From Hexactinellida sp. DTS-2022 (Eukaryota; Porifera; Hexactinellida), in contig JAPNXP010000010.1 in NCBI GenBank assembly GCA_028753945.1, forward strand, positions 5,893,042 through 5,957,041: a stretch of DNA of 64,000 nt, given 5' to 3'. The position numbers and the translations under genes were made by a program. The notes beneath the pieces are model-generated. The model worked only from the letters and a program-made list of their open reading frames with translations. It was not told the DNA's origin and did not search any database. Numbering within the stretch: position 1 is the first letter of the stretch; each line of letters starts with the position of its first letter. Shown one piece after another: positions 36,825-47,419 of this stretch.

Positions 36825-37001
36825 TATAAATTATAGCATTCGTTAAACCCTAATAATTTATGAACTTTAATATATTTGTAGAACTTTACTATTATGAGTA
36901 ATGAAATGAATCTTCATTTTTCGAAAACTCCTATCCACAATTTCTTATATTCTTAACTATTTAATAATATTAAACTAAACTAACGTTTAATTTTAAAATT
37001 A

Positions 37002-37156
37002 CAATAAACTCCCGTTATAACGAAGTCAGATATAACGAAATGGATATTTCCCCCAGAGCACTAAATGCATTAATTATTATCCGCTTATAACGAATATCCG
37101 GATATAACGAAGGAATTTACAGGTCCCAAGCACTTCGTTATAACGAGAGTTCATTG
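37002..37156 (+). mobile_element. Family G MITE (pogo-like)
   Basis: CAATAAACTCCCGTTATAAC...CGTTATAACGAGAGTTCATTG, with internal CGCTTATAACGAA and GGATATAACGAAGG repeats of the core TATAACGAA. Single copy here. Confidence 0.75.
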
Positions 37157-37719
37157 TACTTTGTTAATTTCTTGGGAATATTCAATGATTTAGCAAGTAA
37201 GAAATTCGATAAGAGTTTGTTTGGACATAACATAATTTGGCTCAGACTAAATTATTTAAATTCAATACTTTTAATGACTCTCATGGCATAATAAGATATT
37301 GACTGTAATGAGTTCAAATGTAGATATAATATTTATTGGATAATTGTCTATAAATGTAATTATGTCTCATTTCTATCATTTGTTGACTTTATTGGTTACT
37401 TGATTACTTGTCATCGTAATTCAGTTAGTTTATAAGGCCAAGGGCGAAAAATTATTAACTAATTAAGAGTGTAATTTGGTAATTACCCTAAGGTTAAGTA
37501 AATAGGGTCTCTAATAGTAATTAACTGATTGCAATATAGCAATTAAAGTGCAACCTCAATTGTCCGAACATACCTGGCTGGTCCCAATTTAGTTCCATTA
37601 ATTATTTCAGCCTTAAATTATCTGAAAATGTTTGACTTTTCCCAATGAGTTCGGTTAATATAAGTTTGACAGTTAGATTATCTTAATTGTATCAATTATT
37701 TACATACGCTTATATTATA

Positions 37720-37900
37720 CAGTCGACTCCGCTTAATAGAGCCACCGGTTAATAGATTTCTCCGCTTAATCGGGTCAAAATTTCACAGGATTCATAGGAC
37801 GGATTACAGTTTTACTAAAAAAATTTCGGTTAATAGATTTCTCCGCTTAATCGGGTCAAACTACCCTGGAACAAACTGACCCTATAAGCGGAGTCAACTG
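37720..37900 (+). mobile_element. Family E MITE
   Basis: CAGTCGACTCCGCTTAATAG...TATAAGCGGAGTCAACTG; core CCGCTTAATCGGGTCAAA twice. Confidence 0.8.
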
Positions 37901-38026
37901 TTTATTCAATTTATATGTGCTTAGATAGACGAAATAATGATTGAATTTATTACGATTACTTTCTAGAAGAGTGACTTTTACGTCTCAAAATAATTAAAGA
38001 ATCTTAAGTGGAGTAATATATAATAG

Positions 38027-38175
38027 CAAGTCGCATTTTGCACGAAATTTGCACGAAATTTGCTTGCTAATAGGCGAACTTGCATTAGAGGAACAGAATT
38101 AACATTAAATACTCGCTTGGGGACTGAAATAACTTGCTAATTGAGCAATATTGATATTAGGCGAACACCACTGTA
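38027..38175 (-). mobile_element. Family R element
   Basis: Second copy of the 34126-34275 element; ends GATATTAGGCGAACACCACTG followed by TA. An extra GCACGAAATTT unit is present near 38045. Confidence 0.65.
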
Positions 38176-38767
38176 ATATCTTTAATATTCCATTAGCAAG
38201 CATATATTGTAAATACTACATGTTTGTAGAAAGATAATTAAATTAAGGTTTAGGGTAAGCATTTTGTTTGAATACATTTTGTAATAATTTATAAATATAC
38301 TTAAGTACTTGAGTTTTCAAAGATTTGAATAAAGTTTAAATTTAATTAATTCAAATGTTATCAATAACTTAAAATGATGATGTTGAATTATTCTCAGTAA
38401 TTTGTCTCAATTATTCAGAATATCTTATTGCAGCTTATATTACACTACATTTATTGGATGGTCTTGATATTACCGATATGACCAACACCTTTTCAATATA
38501 TAAACACATTCGCAATGATGAATGTTTGTTTATATAGAAAAGAAGGTATTTCCTTGAATATTAGTAATTTTTATTATAATTTCCGTACGTATAACTTTAC
38601 CATATTTTGATGGTTTATAGTGTCATATAAATGCTAAACCATTGTTGGATTTTAAATATGTATAAATGTGTGAAATAACAACAAATTAAACACTAATACA
38701 ATCCCTATTTAAACTGTTAATTATTACAAATCATTAGTCATACTGATTGATTGAGTTTTAAGGACCA

Positions 38768-39848
38768 ATGTTGGAAATGTCAAATACCAGAAAAATTATT
38801 ACAGCGGATGCAAATGAGCGTAGGAACAGTTTAGTGCATCAGGGAAAAAGAAAACTGTCTCTCCCAATGAAGGGTAGAAAATGGACCTCAATTTCAGTGA
38901 GTTTTTGTTAGCTTATTGGTCGATAATCAATTAAAAAGTTTCCTAAAATGGAAGTTCAAATTAACTGAATATATTGTTGCAATCATAATATTGGAAATTT
39001 TGAATGGTGAATTTTTGAAATACAGTAGAACTCGGTTATAACGTACCCCCATGGGAAATGAAAATAAGTACGTATTATCCGAGTGTACGTAGTAACCGAG
39101 TTTACCCTACATAGAAATACATACTGCTTTATAAACCTTGTTACAAAAATATAGTACAGTAAAACTTTTAGAAAGTGAACACCCTGGGGACCAGCCAAAA
39201 CGTTCACTTTTCATGATTTATCATAACGTGTGTCTAAAGCAATGGGGAAAATTTGGGACTGGGAAAAAGTGTTCATATTTTGGAGTTGTTCATTTCTTGG
39301 AGGTGTTCACTTTTGGAGGTTTTATTGTACGTACTAACCTAGGTACATTATAACCGAGTTCTACTATACCTATACTCCTGTAACTACACTTAATTCCCTG
39401 TTTAGTCCCCGGAAAAGAGATCTCCTCTAATCTCATCCCAATCCAGCCGTTCCAACAGACTACTGACCGCATCTTCAAAGCGCTTATCGATACAATCATC
39501 CAACTCACCTAGTCTGTCCAGTATGACGTCATCTCCTAACTCACAGAGCTCTAGATACTCCCCACACATTAGCTTAAAAGTAGGCTTCGAATTGTGGATA
39601 ACTAGCTTTAAGTTCTATGCTCTTATAATGTACAGTAGAGCCTCGTTAGTAGGAACACCAGGGGACCGTCAAAATCCGGAATTTCAAATAACCAATTTGT
39701 ATTGAAAAGATTTTGTAGGGACTGAAATAGTATTCGTATCAACCGGAATTTCGCATTAACCGTGTCCGTACTAACGAAGTTCTAATGTCACTCTAATATA
39801 TCCAAAATTAGGTCCATTTATTGTTCATAATAAACTAACTTGACTGTA

Positions 39849-39912
<64 letters not shown>

Positions 39913-42900
39913 ATACATAAATTCTACATTTAGGCTCGACAAAAGAAAATATCTTCTGAACTTCATAAACTAGAATTAAAAGATGAGTCAAGTGAAGAGG
40001 ATACTTTTGAAAAAGACAGCATACAAGAAGAATCGACAGCAACTAGTGGCCGTTTGAAAAATATAATTTCTTCAAAATTCGGTATCGGAAGTGCTAAGAA
40101 TAAGCATGCCGCTGCAATGAATGCGCTTTTGCGAATGCGACCGAAAAATTTGCAGCGAAGAGGTAGTCAAGATGAGCTTAGAAGAATGGCTTTTAATTGG
40201 ATGGAAATACTAATCAATAGAATATCAACTCTATATAAGTTTTCAAAGGTTAGTTAGGTTAATAGAGTCACCTCGGGACCAGGTTATTTTGACACGATTA
40301 AGCGGAGATATCTATTAACCGACAAATTTTAAGCCAAATTGTCATTCTGTCCTATAAATTCTGTGAAATTATGACCCGATTAAGCGGAGAAATCTATTAA
40401 CCGGTGGCTCTATTAAGCGGAGTCGACTGTATATGGATAGGTAATAGATGATATTTACTATACAGTAGACTCTCTGTTAATAGGAACACCAGGGGAGCGT
40501 CGAAATACGTTCGTATTATCCGGAATTCGTATTAACCGGAGTCACTTGCATGCATTTGTATAGGCTAAGGTAATTAAACCTTGTACTCCTTATCTGTGTT
40601 CGTATTATGCAGAGTCTACTGTGTATGTATTTACCAAATAGGGTTAATTAATTTTCCAGCTGTGATTGTTGAAAGGAATCGTTGCTTAAAAAATGTCCTT
40701 TTTGTTCGAAATATATGCAATATTTTATGAAAGATTTTCTTACTTCGTCGTGTAACTAATTATATATGGTATAAGACAGTCTTAGTAGGATAAGCAATTA
40801 CACTCTTTAACCAAAAAGGAAGGGTTTACTAATATATCGGCCAACAGCTTTTCAATATAAATACTCAGAAAGGTGAATTTTTTATATTAAAAAATGACTT
40901 TGCCAGTATCTGAAAACAACATTAGAAATAGTGTTGGCTAATAATCAGGCCTCATTTAAATGAAATAGGCTTAATATAAATCTACCAATTAAATTGTATG
41001 AGGCACCCAAGGAATTATCCAGGAGCGCGAGACGCTCCTTTTGGAGTATGATTTTTGGAAAATTTGAATTTAGGACGAAAATTTGGAATCCTCCCCTATA
41101 CCGTAACATTAATCTGTGATTTAGGCGTATGATAATTAGATCAGACCATAATTAGGAGCGTATTTACAAATGGCTGTATAATCACTGGAGGCACCACAGT
41201 AGCTCACAGCTTGATAGGCTTAATATAAATCCACCAATTAAATTGTGGCCCTATGTTGTTCATACTGTATAGGCTTAATATAAATCGGACCAATTAAATT
41301 GTGCCCCTATGTTGTTCATACTTGTATACATAATTATGTGTGTAACAATTGAGGTTATACAGTAATTATGTGTGTAACAATTGAGGTTATACAGTAATTA
41401 TGTGTGTAACTATTAAGGTTATGCGGCATCACAGTAGCTCACAACTTGAGAGATCTGCCAGAATGGAAGCGGAACATGTTATGAGGATAGAAGACAGATC
41501 TGATCTCAGAAATAAATCTATTAAAGGGAGAACCAATGTTCCGTCTCTCCCGTTTAGACCTAGATCTCTCTTACCTCCAAGGTATAAACCTATTCTAAAC
41601 TAAACTACAGTAGAACATCGTTAATATGTACACCAAGGGACCGTCATAATGTGTGCTAACGAGGCTCTACTGAATTAAATGCAGTCAGGTCTGCTTATTG
41701 TTAACAATTTTTCGTCTGCTTAATATGAAAAACATTCGTTATGAACATTATGTTATGAACAAGCCCTATGGTCCCAATTTAACAACATGTATTAAGTTGA
41801 GTTCGCTTATTATGAAGTCTTTCTTTCTTTATGAAAACACAATTTTTGGTCCCTTGAATGTTCACAATAAGCAGGCTTGACTGTAGTTCCTATAACAAGT
41901 TGTATTTATTTGCCATTATACTCAGGTACATACGAATTCTATACAAATACCCCGAAGCACGTACTGAATCAGATATTTCAGAATTGAGAGTATTCCTTCG
42001 TTCCAGCATAAACGAATTCAGACAATATTCAGAATCAACTCAGATTTCGCTATGCATGTCTATGTATTATATATTATATGAGAAAGGTCGAGTAATTGTA
42101 AGGCAAGGGCATCTTGGGAAAAACTTCTATATAATACTATCAGGTGAGATAGTGCAAAGTTTAATTGTTACTTTTCACGTATTGTTAGATAGCTATAACT
42201 AGTGTGACTATATTATGTTAACTAGTCTATTATTTAAAGCGCCTTTTTTAACGTTTAATGATTGAATTACATGTGCATCTTAAGGAAATTGGAACTATAA
42301 TTATTGGCGCTTTAATTTAGGCGCATAATAGTTACAAATATAGTTCCTGTTGTCCGCTTAAAATAGAACTACCTTATTACAGGAAATTAAAGCGCCATGA
42401 AATTAATACGAAATTAACTCGAATTGGAGTAATTCGCGTTAATTTCATGGCGCTTTAATTTCCTATAATAAGGTCTGATTAATTAGCTCAATATTTTACA
42501 GGTTAATATAACTGAATTTGCAACGTTTTCGGTGATTTGGATTTCCACTTTATTGGGTCAAAATAACATCGAACCAAATTTACCCAATTTAACGGAGTCG
42601 ATTGTATTTAGAAATAATTCAATAAAAAGTGCTTTTATTAAAGCTCTATTATATAAGTAAACTAAATATATTCATAAATGAGTTTGCGTAGAATTATGTA
42701 ATCTTTTTAAACGAAATTTTTCTGTAATTCATTAACGTATATACCCGTATTACTCAACTTATAAATTAAGTGACATTAAGTCTAGGTAATACACAAATGC
42801 GTCTGTATTTACACAATTGAGTTTACAGCAGGTTCATAAATGCAATTCATGTTTCGTCTGGTCACTTTCCCACTTACCCATTCTAAAACTCATTAGTTTG

Positions 42901-43708
42901 TTTTGTAGATAAAAAGGATGATAATATGGTAATCTAATTAGCTTAACTAAGTCTATCGATGTAATAAATCCTTTTAAGAGACACACAGGTGCATTTAGAA
43001 ATGCAGTCAAAGTTATTTTGAAAATGAAAAGTTATGTATTAATTAAACATTTTGTTTTGTATACATTTTGGCGCCAGTATAACGGTCTACTTATAAATAA
43101 TGTTTTGACTCTTCTCCCAAATACTTTCGCCCATAATTGATCTAATATGCTATTGAATTCTATGACAATTGCATCCTTAGTAGATGAGAAATGATTGTAT
43201 AATATACAGCTCTTATCTCAACCAGATGCTGGTATATTAGAGATAATATTAAATTATTACAGTAGACTCTCGTTAATTAATAAGAACACCAGGGGACCGT
43301 CGAAATTTGTTCGTATTATCCTGAAATTCGTATTATCCGGAGTCACTTGCATGCATTTGTATAAACTAGGAGAATTAAAGATAGGGGAATAAAACATGTA
43401 AATGACTCGGTGTAATACGAATTTTCGGATATTAAGTACAAAATTTCGACGGTCCCTAGTCTTCGTATTAACGATTTTAAAATACTTTATTAAAAAATAA
43501 AGTATTATAGTAATCTATGCTACAATTACAGTTTACATAGAACTTGATTAGTACGTATTATCAAAGTATACGTACTAACCGAGTCGACATCTACATTGAG
43601 ATACATATAGATTGATTTGTTTATACAAATTAGTACGTACTAAACCAGGTACCTACTAACCGAGTTACACTGTAATACAAATCAATTTAATGTAATTCTT
43701 GTTTATAC

Positions 43709-43746
<38 letters not shown>

Positions 43747-46700
43747 GGGTTCTACTATACTATTTGATTAGGTTCTCTTGTTTGGATGCAAACTGATATC
43801 GATAGAGAAACTGGAGAGGTTTACACATCTGATAATGTCATGAAGGCAGGAGAGAAATTTGGTGAAATCGCTTTTCTAAGGAAAACAACAAGAACAGCAA
43901 CAGTTGTTTGCTGTGAAGATTCAGAACTTTTGATGGTCGATAAGGAATTATTTGACAAATATTGTCCTAATTTGTTTGAGGAACAATTGAGGGAGAAAGT
44001 AAGGATTAGTCATGCATTTAATTTTAGATTTTTTCAAAATATGTATAGGCTAACACCTTTTCTGATGTAATTTCAGGCACTGGCAAGGTCATTTTTTAAC
44101 AATATTCATTTTTGGAAATCAGGGGTTTATATTGAAAAGGTGTTTTCCGATATATAAGTAAGCCCTTTGATTTATTAAAACCATTAATACACATTTAACC
44201 AATATTATCCCAAAGGTAAATATACTAGGTATTTAGTGCATTGCAATAATTTAACTTTATATCTATGCAAGTTGAACAATGGATATATTATCAATTATCC
44301 ACAATAATTATAGTATTTATAATATAGGTACTTTATTTTTAGACGGATATTTCGTATGATATTATTTGAAATGGATTCACATTGTTTAATCGAGACATTT
44401 AGTTGGTCGTAATAAAACTTGCTTTCCTGAATTAGCGATTAAACTGTTTATTTTCATCCGACAAATCACAAATAATTAGTGACCCTTATACCATATATTT
44501 CCCCGAATAAAAGTCGGTTCAATAAAATTGCAATTCCAAATTGATCCTTTACTTATTATTTTCACTATTTACAAGTTAGCTATTAATAATTCATAAAAGA
44601 TGACTTTAAATGCTGAAACTTTTCCAATTCCCTCTGCAATTGCTTTTCTTGAATTCACAGATTTGGGACCAACTCTTATACGACAATCTCCAATCGGATA
44701 TTTCACTCATGAACAAATTTCTAAAATGCATTCTTTTGTATTTCCCTCTGCATCTTTATTTGATAAAACTTTAACACTTTTGTATGAAGACAAGAAATTG
44801 ATTGGCCATGCTAAAAGCATTGAAGGTGAATACCGGCGAAATACGTATTCTTTCAATGTACTTTTATGTTTCGAGGGAAATCTCGATATTTTTCCCTACC
44901 AAGCGATTTTGAAGAAATTAGTTAATGAATTCTGCGTTTACGAAACAGAAGAATCTTACCTCACTTCACAAAGAGACAAATTACAATTCGTTCTTGACAA
45001 GATTCTAGAAGGATTGCAAATGCATGGAAAAGTTAATTTAGAAATAACCGATAGCAATTGTCTTTTCCTCAAAATAATTCCAACAAATATATGCAATATG
45101 GACCCAATTGAGCCTAGATCAGTACCGATTCTTAATCACAATATTCGAAACATTTCCCACACAGAATTAGATCTCACAATAACGGAAGTATTGTCTCGTA
45201 TCGATGAAATACGACCCTTAAACTTACTTGCGAAAGATTGTAATGTAACTCTAAAAGAGTTAGGTACTGATGTTACTAGACATTTACAATATTTTAACAT
45301 TGTAAAGGGGTATGTACCTTTATTCCAATACACTAATGCGTATCTTATTTCGCCAAATATATCACTGTTACTAAACAACACTGAATTCCAAAGAAAAATG
45401 ATCGTTTACCTCAAAAAGGATTTTGATTTGCATCAGTTTTGTATTAATGACATCATAAAGTTATTTCTTTCGTTAAAACATGCACAGTCTCTATACCAAC
45501 TATACAGACTAGAACTAAATGAAATGCATTTGTTAGCTCAAACAGGTTTAGTAAGAAGAATAATAGAGTTTGGTATTTTTAACAAATTAATAATACCCCT
45601 TAAAGAGTATCTTTATATAACACCTAATTCGGGAGGGAGATTTTCGGGTTTGTTGGGAAGAAATGATGAATTTGTTGAGGTTGGTGCACTTTGTTGGAAC
45701 CAGGGAGGTTTACATAGAGATTTCGCTTTACAGATACTAGAAGAGTATACAACTCTATATGTATAGGTGTTTGTTGTTTGTTGTTTTGTTGTTTGTTTGT
45801 TTGTTTGTTTGTTGTTTGTTGGTTTGTTTGTTTATTTGTTTGTTTGTTTGTTTGTTGGTTTGTTTGTTGATTTGTTTTTGCTATTTGATTGTTTATTTAG
45901 TTGTTTGTTTGTTTATTTGTTTGTTTGTTTGTGGTTTGTTTGTTGATTTGTTTTTGCTATTTGATTGTTTATTTAGTTGTTCGTTTGTTTTTTGATTGTT
46001 GATTGTTTGTTTGTTTGTTTGTTTGTTTGTTTGTTTATTTGTTTGTTTGTTTGTTGTTTGTTGTTTGTTTATTGGGCTTAAAGATTTAAGCATCTATTTC
46101 GGATTTTGTGATTAGTTTAATTTTAATTTTTTTGTTATAATTTTCATAAATAAGGGACAGCTTTTAATAAACTTAGTTACCATTAAGTACGATTGAAATG
46201 TGCACTATTCATATTGGTTCCCCTTATAGATGCTGGCAGTAAGGAATGTGGGTTTATTCGAATCTTGGAGTTATTCCGATTTGGAAGAAGTTCTGTTAGA
46301 GGCTCGACTACAAGAATTCCCGATAAACAGAGTCGTAGTAAGGGACAGTATGGATTGTCCGTTGTTCTATTTAGTAGTGGAAGGCAAATGTCGGGTTTTG
46401 AAAGAGATTAACGCTCTTAAAATGGACAAGAAACAAGTTCAGATTGGAAATAAGGATTCCAGACATTTCCATTTATCCGAGCTCCCTCCAAGCCAGTATG
46501 CCCAGTTACAAATGTCTGGCACTGATTATAGTGAAGTCGACAAGCGAAGGGAAAGTAAGGGGTGGTTAATCGTTTGTTTGTTAGCGTTTGTGGTTATACA
46601 GTAGAACCTCGTTAGTAGGAACACCAGGGGACCGTAAAAATGTGTACTCCTTATCCGGAATTCGTATGACCATATCATTTGTATCGAAAAGGCTTTGAAG

Positions 46701-47374
46701 GAGACTGAAAAATTCGTATTAACTGGAAATTCATATTAACCGGAGTCACTTGCATGCATTTGTATAGGCTAGGCCGCTAGGGGATTTAAACCTTGTACAC
46801 CTTAACCAAGGAATTATCCAGGAGCGCGATACGCTCCTTTTGGATTAAGATTTTTGGAAAATTTGAAATTAAGAGCGTGAAAATTTGGAATCCTCTCCTA
46901 TACCTTAACATTAATCTGTGATTTAGGCGTATGAAAATTAGATCAGACCAGGATTAGGAGCGAATTTACAAATGGCTGTATAATACACTGACCTTAACCG
47001 ACATTCGCCTTATCCGTGTTCCTATTAACGAGAGTCTACTGTTTGTTGGTTTAAGTGTTTATTTGTTAAGTGTGCATATAGATATCTCCCCTACTGATTG
47101 TGTGCCTCACATGTATGGGATAATAACCAGAGACGGTAGAGCTTACCTACAGTTAAGAGAGTTATGTTCAGGTGACATATTTGAGTTGACAGAAATGTAT
47201 AAATCCCATCTATCCAAAACGGGAGGACGAGCTAATAAACAAGCCATGAATTATACACAGTCGCTAATGCTAGTTAGTAATGGAGCTAAACTGTTGCAAA
47301 TTACAAAGTCAAAGTTTAAAAGCAAAGCTGGTGGAAGTTTTTTGGATACTTTATACAAGTATTTTATCAAGTAA
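38768..47374 (+). CDS. CNBD2: CNBD2-like cyclic-nucleotide-binding-domain protein (seven exons)
   Basis: Model: 38768-38896, 39934-40248, 41418-41581, 41926-42143, 43772-43998, 46230-46554, 47082-47374; 1671 nt, 556 residues, all junctions GT-AG and in phase. Two regions match human CNBD2 as I recall it: EKGRVIVRQGHLGKNFYIILSG plus KFGEIAFLRKTTRTATVVCCEDSELLMVDKELF form one cNMP-binding fold, and VGLFESWSYSDLEE plus LFYLVVEGKCRVLKEI the next. CNBD2 is testis-expressed and binds cAMP. The usual FGELAL...PRAAT-type phosphate cassette reads FGEIAFLRKTTRTAT here; the arginine-alanine pair is altered, so ligand binding is uncertain. Exons 1-2 are basic and low-complexity. Exon 3 and the last junction are the least certain; ATCAA/GTAAGT at 47367-47376 could be a donor to an unseen exon. 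Confidence 0.78.
39023..39366 (+). mobile_element. Family F MITE interrupted by family K
   Basis: CAGTAGAACTCGGTTATAAC...CATTATAACCGAGTTCTACTA. Family K sits at 39157-39328 with TA on both sides. Confidence 0.8.
39157..39328 (+). mobile_element. Family K MITE nested in family F
   Basis: CAGTAAAACTTTTAGAAAGT...GTTCACTTTTGGAGGTTTTATTG, 172 bp; core AAAGTGAACACC/GTTCACTTT repeated four times. The TA target duplication is visible. Confidence 0.8.
39633..39788 (+). mobile_element. Family A MITE
   Basis: CAGTAGAGCCTCGTTAGTAG...CTAACGAAGTTCTAATG; 156 bp with a small internal loss. Confidence 0.75.
39849..39911 (+). repeat. (TTG)n microsatellite, about 21 units
   Basis: Pure GTT/TTG repeat in intron 1, just upstream of the exon 2 acceptor, where it also acts as a pyrimidine-rich tract. 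Confidence 0.9.
40250..40429 (-). mobile_element. Family E MITE beginning at the exon 2 donor
   Basis: GGTTAATAGAGTCACCTCGG...ATTAAGCGGAGTCGACTG. The right terminus is complete; the left one is lost at the exon/intron boundary (donor AAAG/GTTAGT at 40248). Confidence 0.7.
40463..40621 (+). mobile_element. Family B MITE, complete
   Basis: CAGTAGACTCTCTGTTAATA...ATTATGCAGAGTCTACTG, with the CACTTGCATGCATTTGTATA block that marks the family. Confidence 0.8.
40960..41440 (+). repeat. Nested direct repeats overlapping the start of CNBD2 exon 3
   Basis: GGCTTAATATAAATC(x)ACCAATTAAATTGT occurs three times (about 40968, 41217, 41270). GGCA(C/T)CACAGTAGCTCACA occurs at 41190 and again inside exon 3 at 41426. 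A 32-bp unit (TAATTATGTGTGTAACAATT...) is repeated 2.5-3 times at 41333-41424, the last copy ending in the acceptor AG at 41416-41417. Confidence 0.8.
41008..41187 (+). mobile_element. Family L MITE with 8-bp target duplication (hAT-like)
   Basis: CAAGGAATTATCCAGGAGCG...GGCTGTATAATCACTG, flanked by GAGGCACC at 41000-41007 and 41188-41195. Eight-base duplications and CA...TG ends fit hAT. Confidence 0.85.
41608..41672 (+). mobile_element. Minimal family A MITE, 65 bp
   Basis: CAGTAGAACATCGTTAATAT...CTAACGAGGCTCTACTG with only the ACACCAAGGGACCGTC block between. Little more than the two termini; 27 bases after the exon 3 donor. Confidence 0.75.
41682..41883 (+). mobile_element. Family C MITE
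   Basis: CAGTCAGGTCTGCTTATTGT...AGCAGGCTTGACTG; ends 42 bases before the exon 4 start. Confidence 0.75.
42371..42474. repeat. 104-bp near-perfect palindrome
   Basis: ACCTTATTACAGGAAATTAA and AGCGCCATGAAATTAA mirror TTAATTTCATGGCGCT and TTAATTTCCTATAATAAGGT. A diverged relative lies at 24323-24372. Family S; no target duplication resolved. Confidence 0.8.
43260..43476 (+). mobile_element. Family B MITE
   Basis: CAGTAGACTCTCGTTAATTA, ACACCAGGGGACCGTCGAAA, CACTTGCATGCATTTGTATA, then a mirrored GACGGTCCCTAGTCTTCGTA and a damaged right end. Confidence 0.7.
43709..43746 (+). repeat. (TTAG)n microsatellite, 9 units, ending TTAGGGG
   Basis: AGTTAGTTAGTTAG... directly followed by GGGTTCTACTATACTATTTG and the exon 5 acceptor at 43770-43771. 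It may contribute to the pyrimidine tract. Confidence 0.9.
43999..44599 (+). other. Intron 5 of the CNBD2-like gene, upstream of nested NPRL2
   Basis: Contains a family M copy (44040-44166) and AT-rich sequence that must hold the NPRL2 promoter. No clear core promoter motif seen. Confidence 0.5.
44040..44166 (+). mobile_element. Family M MITE
   Basis: TATAGGCTAACACCTTTTCT, TTTCAGGCACTGGCAAGGTC, then ATATTGAAAAGGTGTTTTCC and GATATATAAGTAAGCCC. Confidence 0.7.
44600..45766 (+). CDS. NPRL2: NPRL2, GATOR1 complex subunit, nested in a CNBD2 intron
   Basis: 388 residues in one exon (human NPRL2 is 380). Matches along the length: AIAFLEFTDLGPTLIRQSP, LYEDKKLIGHAKSIEGEYRRNTYSFN (human KLIG...YSRNALLFN), SYLTSQRDKLQFVLDKILEGL, DLTITEVLSRIDEIRPLNLLAKDCNVTL, LLAQTGLVRRIIEFGIFNKLI. 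The family has an N-terminal longin domain, a linker and winged helices, pairs with NPRL3, and with DEPDC5 forms GATOR1, the RagA/B GAP that shuts off mTORC1 when amino acids are low. It lies on the same strand as CNBD2, between its exons 5 and 6, so it needs its own promoter and poly(A) site. Some vertebrate motifs, such as FFCEFHPTLGPKI, are looser here. Confidence 0.9.
   Translation: MTLNAETFPIPSAIAFLEFTDLGPTLIRQSPIGYFTHEQISKMHSFVFPSASLFDKTLTLLYEDKKLIGHAKSIEGEYRRNTYSFNVLLCFEGNLDIFPYQAILKKLVNEFCVYETEESYLTSQRDKLQFVLDKILEGLQMHGKVNLEITDSNCLFLKIIPTNICNMDPIEPRSVPILNHNIRNISHTELDLTITEVLSRIDEIRPLNLLAKDCNVTLKELGTDVTRHLQYFNIVKGYVPLFQYTNAYLISPNISLLLNNTEFQRKMIVYLKKDFDLHQFCINDIIKLFLSLKHAQSLYQLYRLELNEMHLLAQTGLVRRIIEFGIFNKLIIPLKEYLYITPNSGGRFSGLLGRNDEFVEVGALCWNQGGLHRDFALQILEEYTTLYV
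45768..46073 (+). repeat. (TTTG)n microsatellite, about 300 bp
   Basis: GTTT/TTTG units with TTGATTTG and TATTTG interruptions. A 60-bp block (TTTGCTATTTGATTGTTTAT...) is doubled at about 45876 and 45951. It begins right after the NPRL2 stop. No AATAAA seen between stop and repeat. Confidence 0.95.
46599..47041 (+). mobile_element. Hybrid family A/B MITE with a family L insert
   Basis: Left end is family A (CAGTAGAACCTCGTTAGTAG, GTATCGAAAAGGCTTTGAAG); from 46738 it is family B (GGAGTCACTTGCATGCATTT, GGGGATTTAAACCTTG) and ends AACGAGAGTCTACTG. Family L is inserted at 46807-46990. Lies in intron 6 of the CNBD2-like gene. Confidence 0.8.
46807..46990 (+). mobile_element. Family L MITE with 8-bp target duplication (hAT-like)
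   Basis: CAAGGAATTATCCAGGAGCG...GCTGTATAATACACTG, flanked by ACCTTAAC on both sides (46799-46806, 46991-46998). The target lies within family B sequence. Confidence 0.88.
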
Positions 47375-47419
47375 GTTGTTGTTGTTGTTGCTGTTGTTGT
47401 TGATTTAATCGTTACATAA

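Larger units (their letters stand above)
36388..38767. other. Intergenic region with MITEs
   Basis: Contains C (36633-36824, reverse), G (37002-37156), E (37720-37900) and R (38027-38175). The remainder, including 38180-38767, is AT-rich with no gene. Confidence 0.6.
38897..39933 (+). other. Intron 1 of the CNBD2-like gene
   Basis: Holds a family F element with a family K element inside it, an A element (39633-39788), the end of a C element (about 39820-39847) and a (TTG)n array (39849-39911) that ends 21 bases before the acceptor AG. 39380-39600 could be translated in places but I find no supported exon there. Confidence 0.7.
42144..43771 (+). other. Intron 4 of the CNBD2-like gene
   Basis: 1.6 kb. 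Holds a palindrome (42371-42474), related GGCGCTTTAATTTAGGCGC sequence upstream, an E-like remnant (42510-42606), a B element (43260-43476), an F-like remnant (43528-43676) and a (TTAG)n tract. Confidence 0.7.

Noticed and set aside
39380-39640. Coding-like stretch (EDISFPG..., CISKRFEDAVSSLLERLDWD-type minus-strand translation)
   Set aside because: Lies in CNBD2 intron 1 without matching splice sites in either direction; it may be a decayed exon or relic, but support is too thin to list.
43709-43746. Possible interstitial telomere repeat (TTAG)n-TTAGGGG
   Set aside because: The unit is four bases; only the last is TTAGGGG-like. Ordinary microsatellite.
43999-44070. Extension of CNBD2 exon 5 with HAFNFRFFQNM, which loosely resembles CNBD2
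   Set aside because: AAA/GTAAGG at 43998 is a better donor, joins in phase to the acceptor at 46229, and gives VRNVGLFESWS, which aligns equally well; the extension runs into a family M element.
45759-46093. Leucine/cysteine-rich frames on both strands after NPRL2
   Set aside because: Translations of the (TTTG)n repeat.
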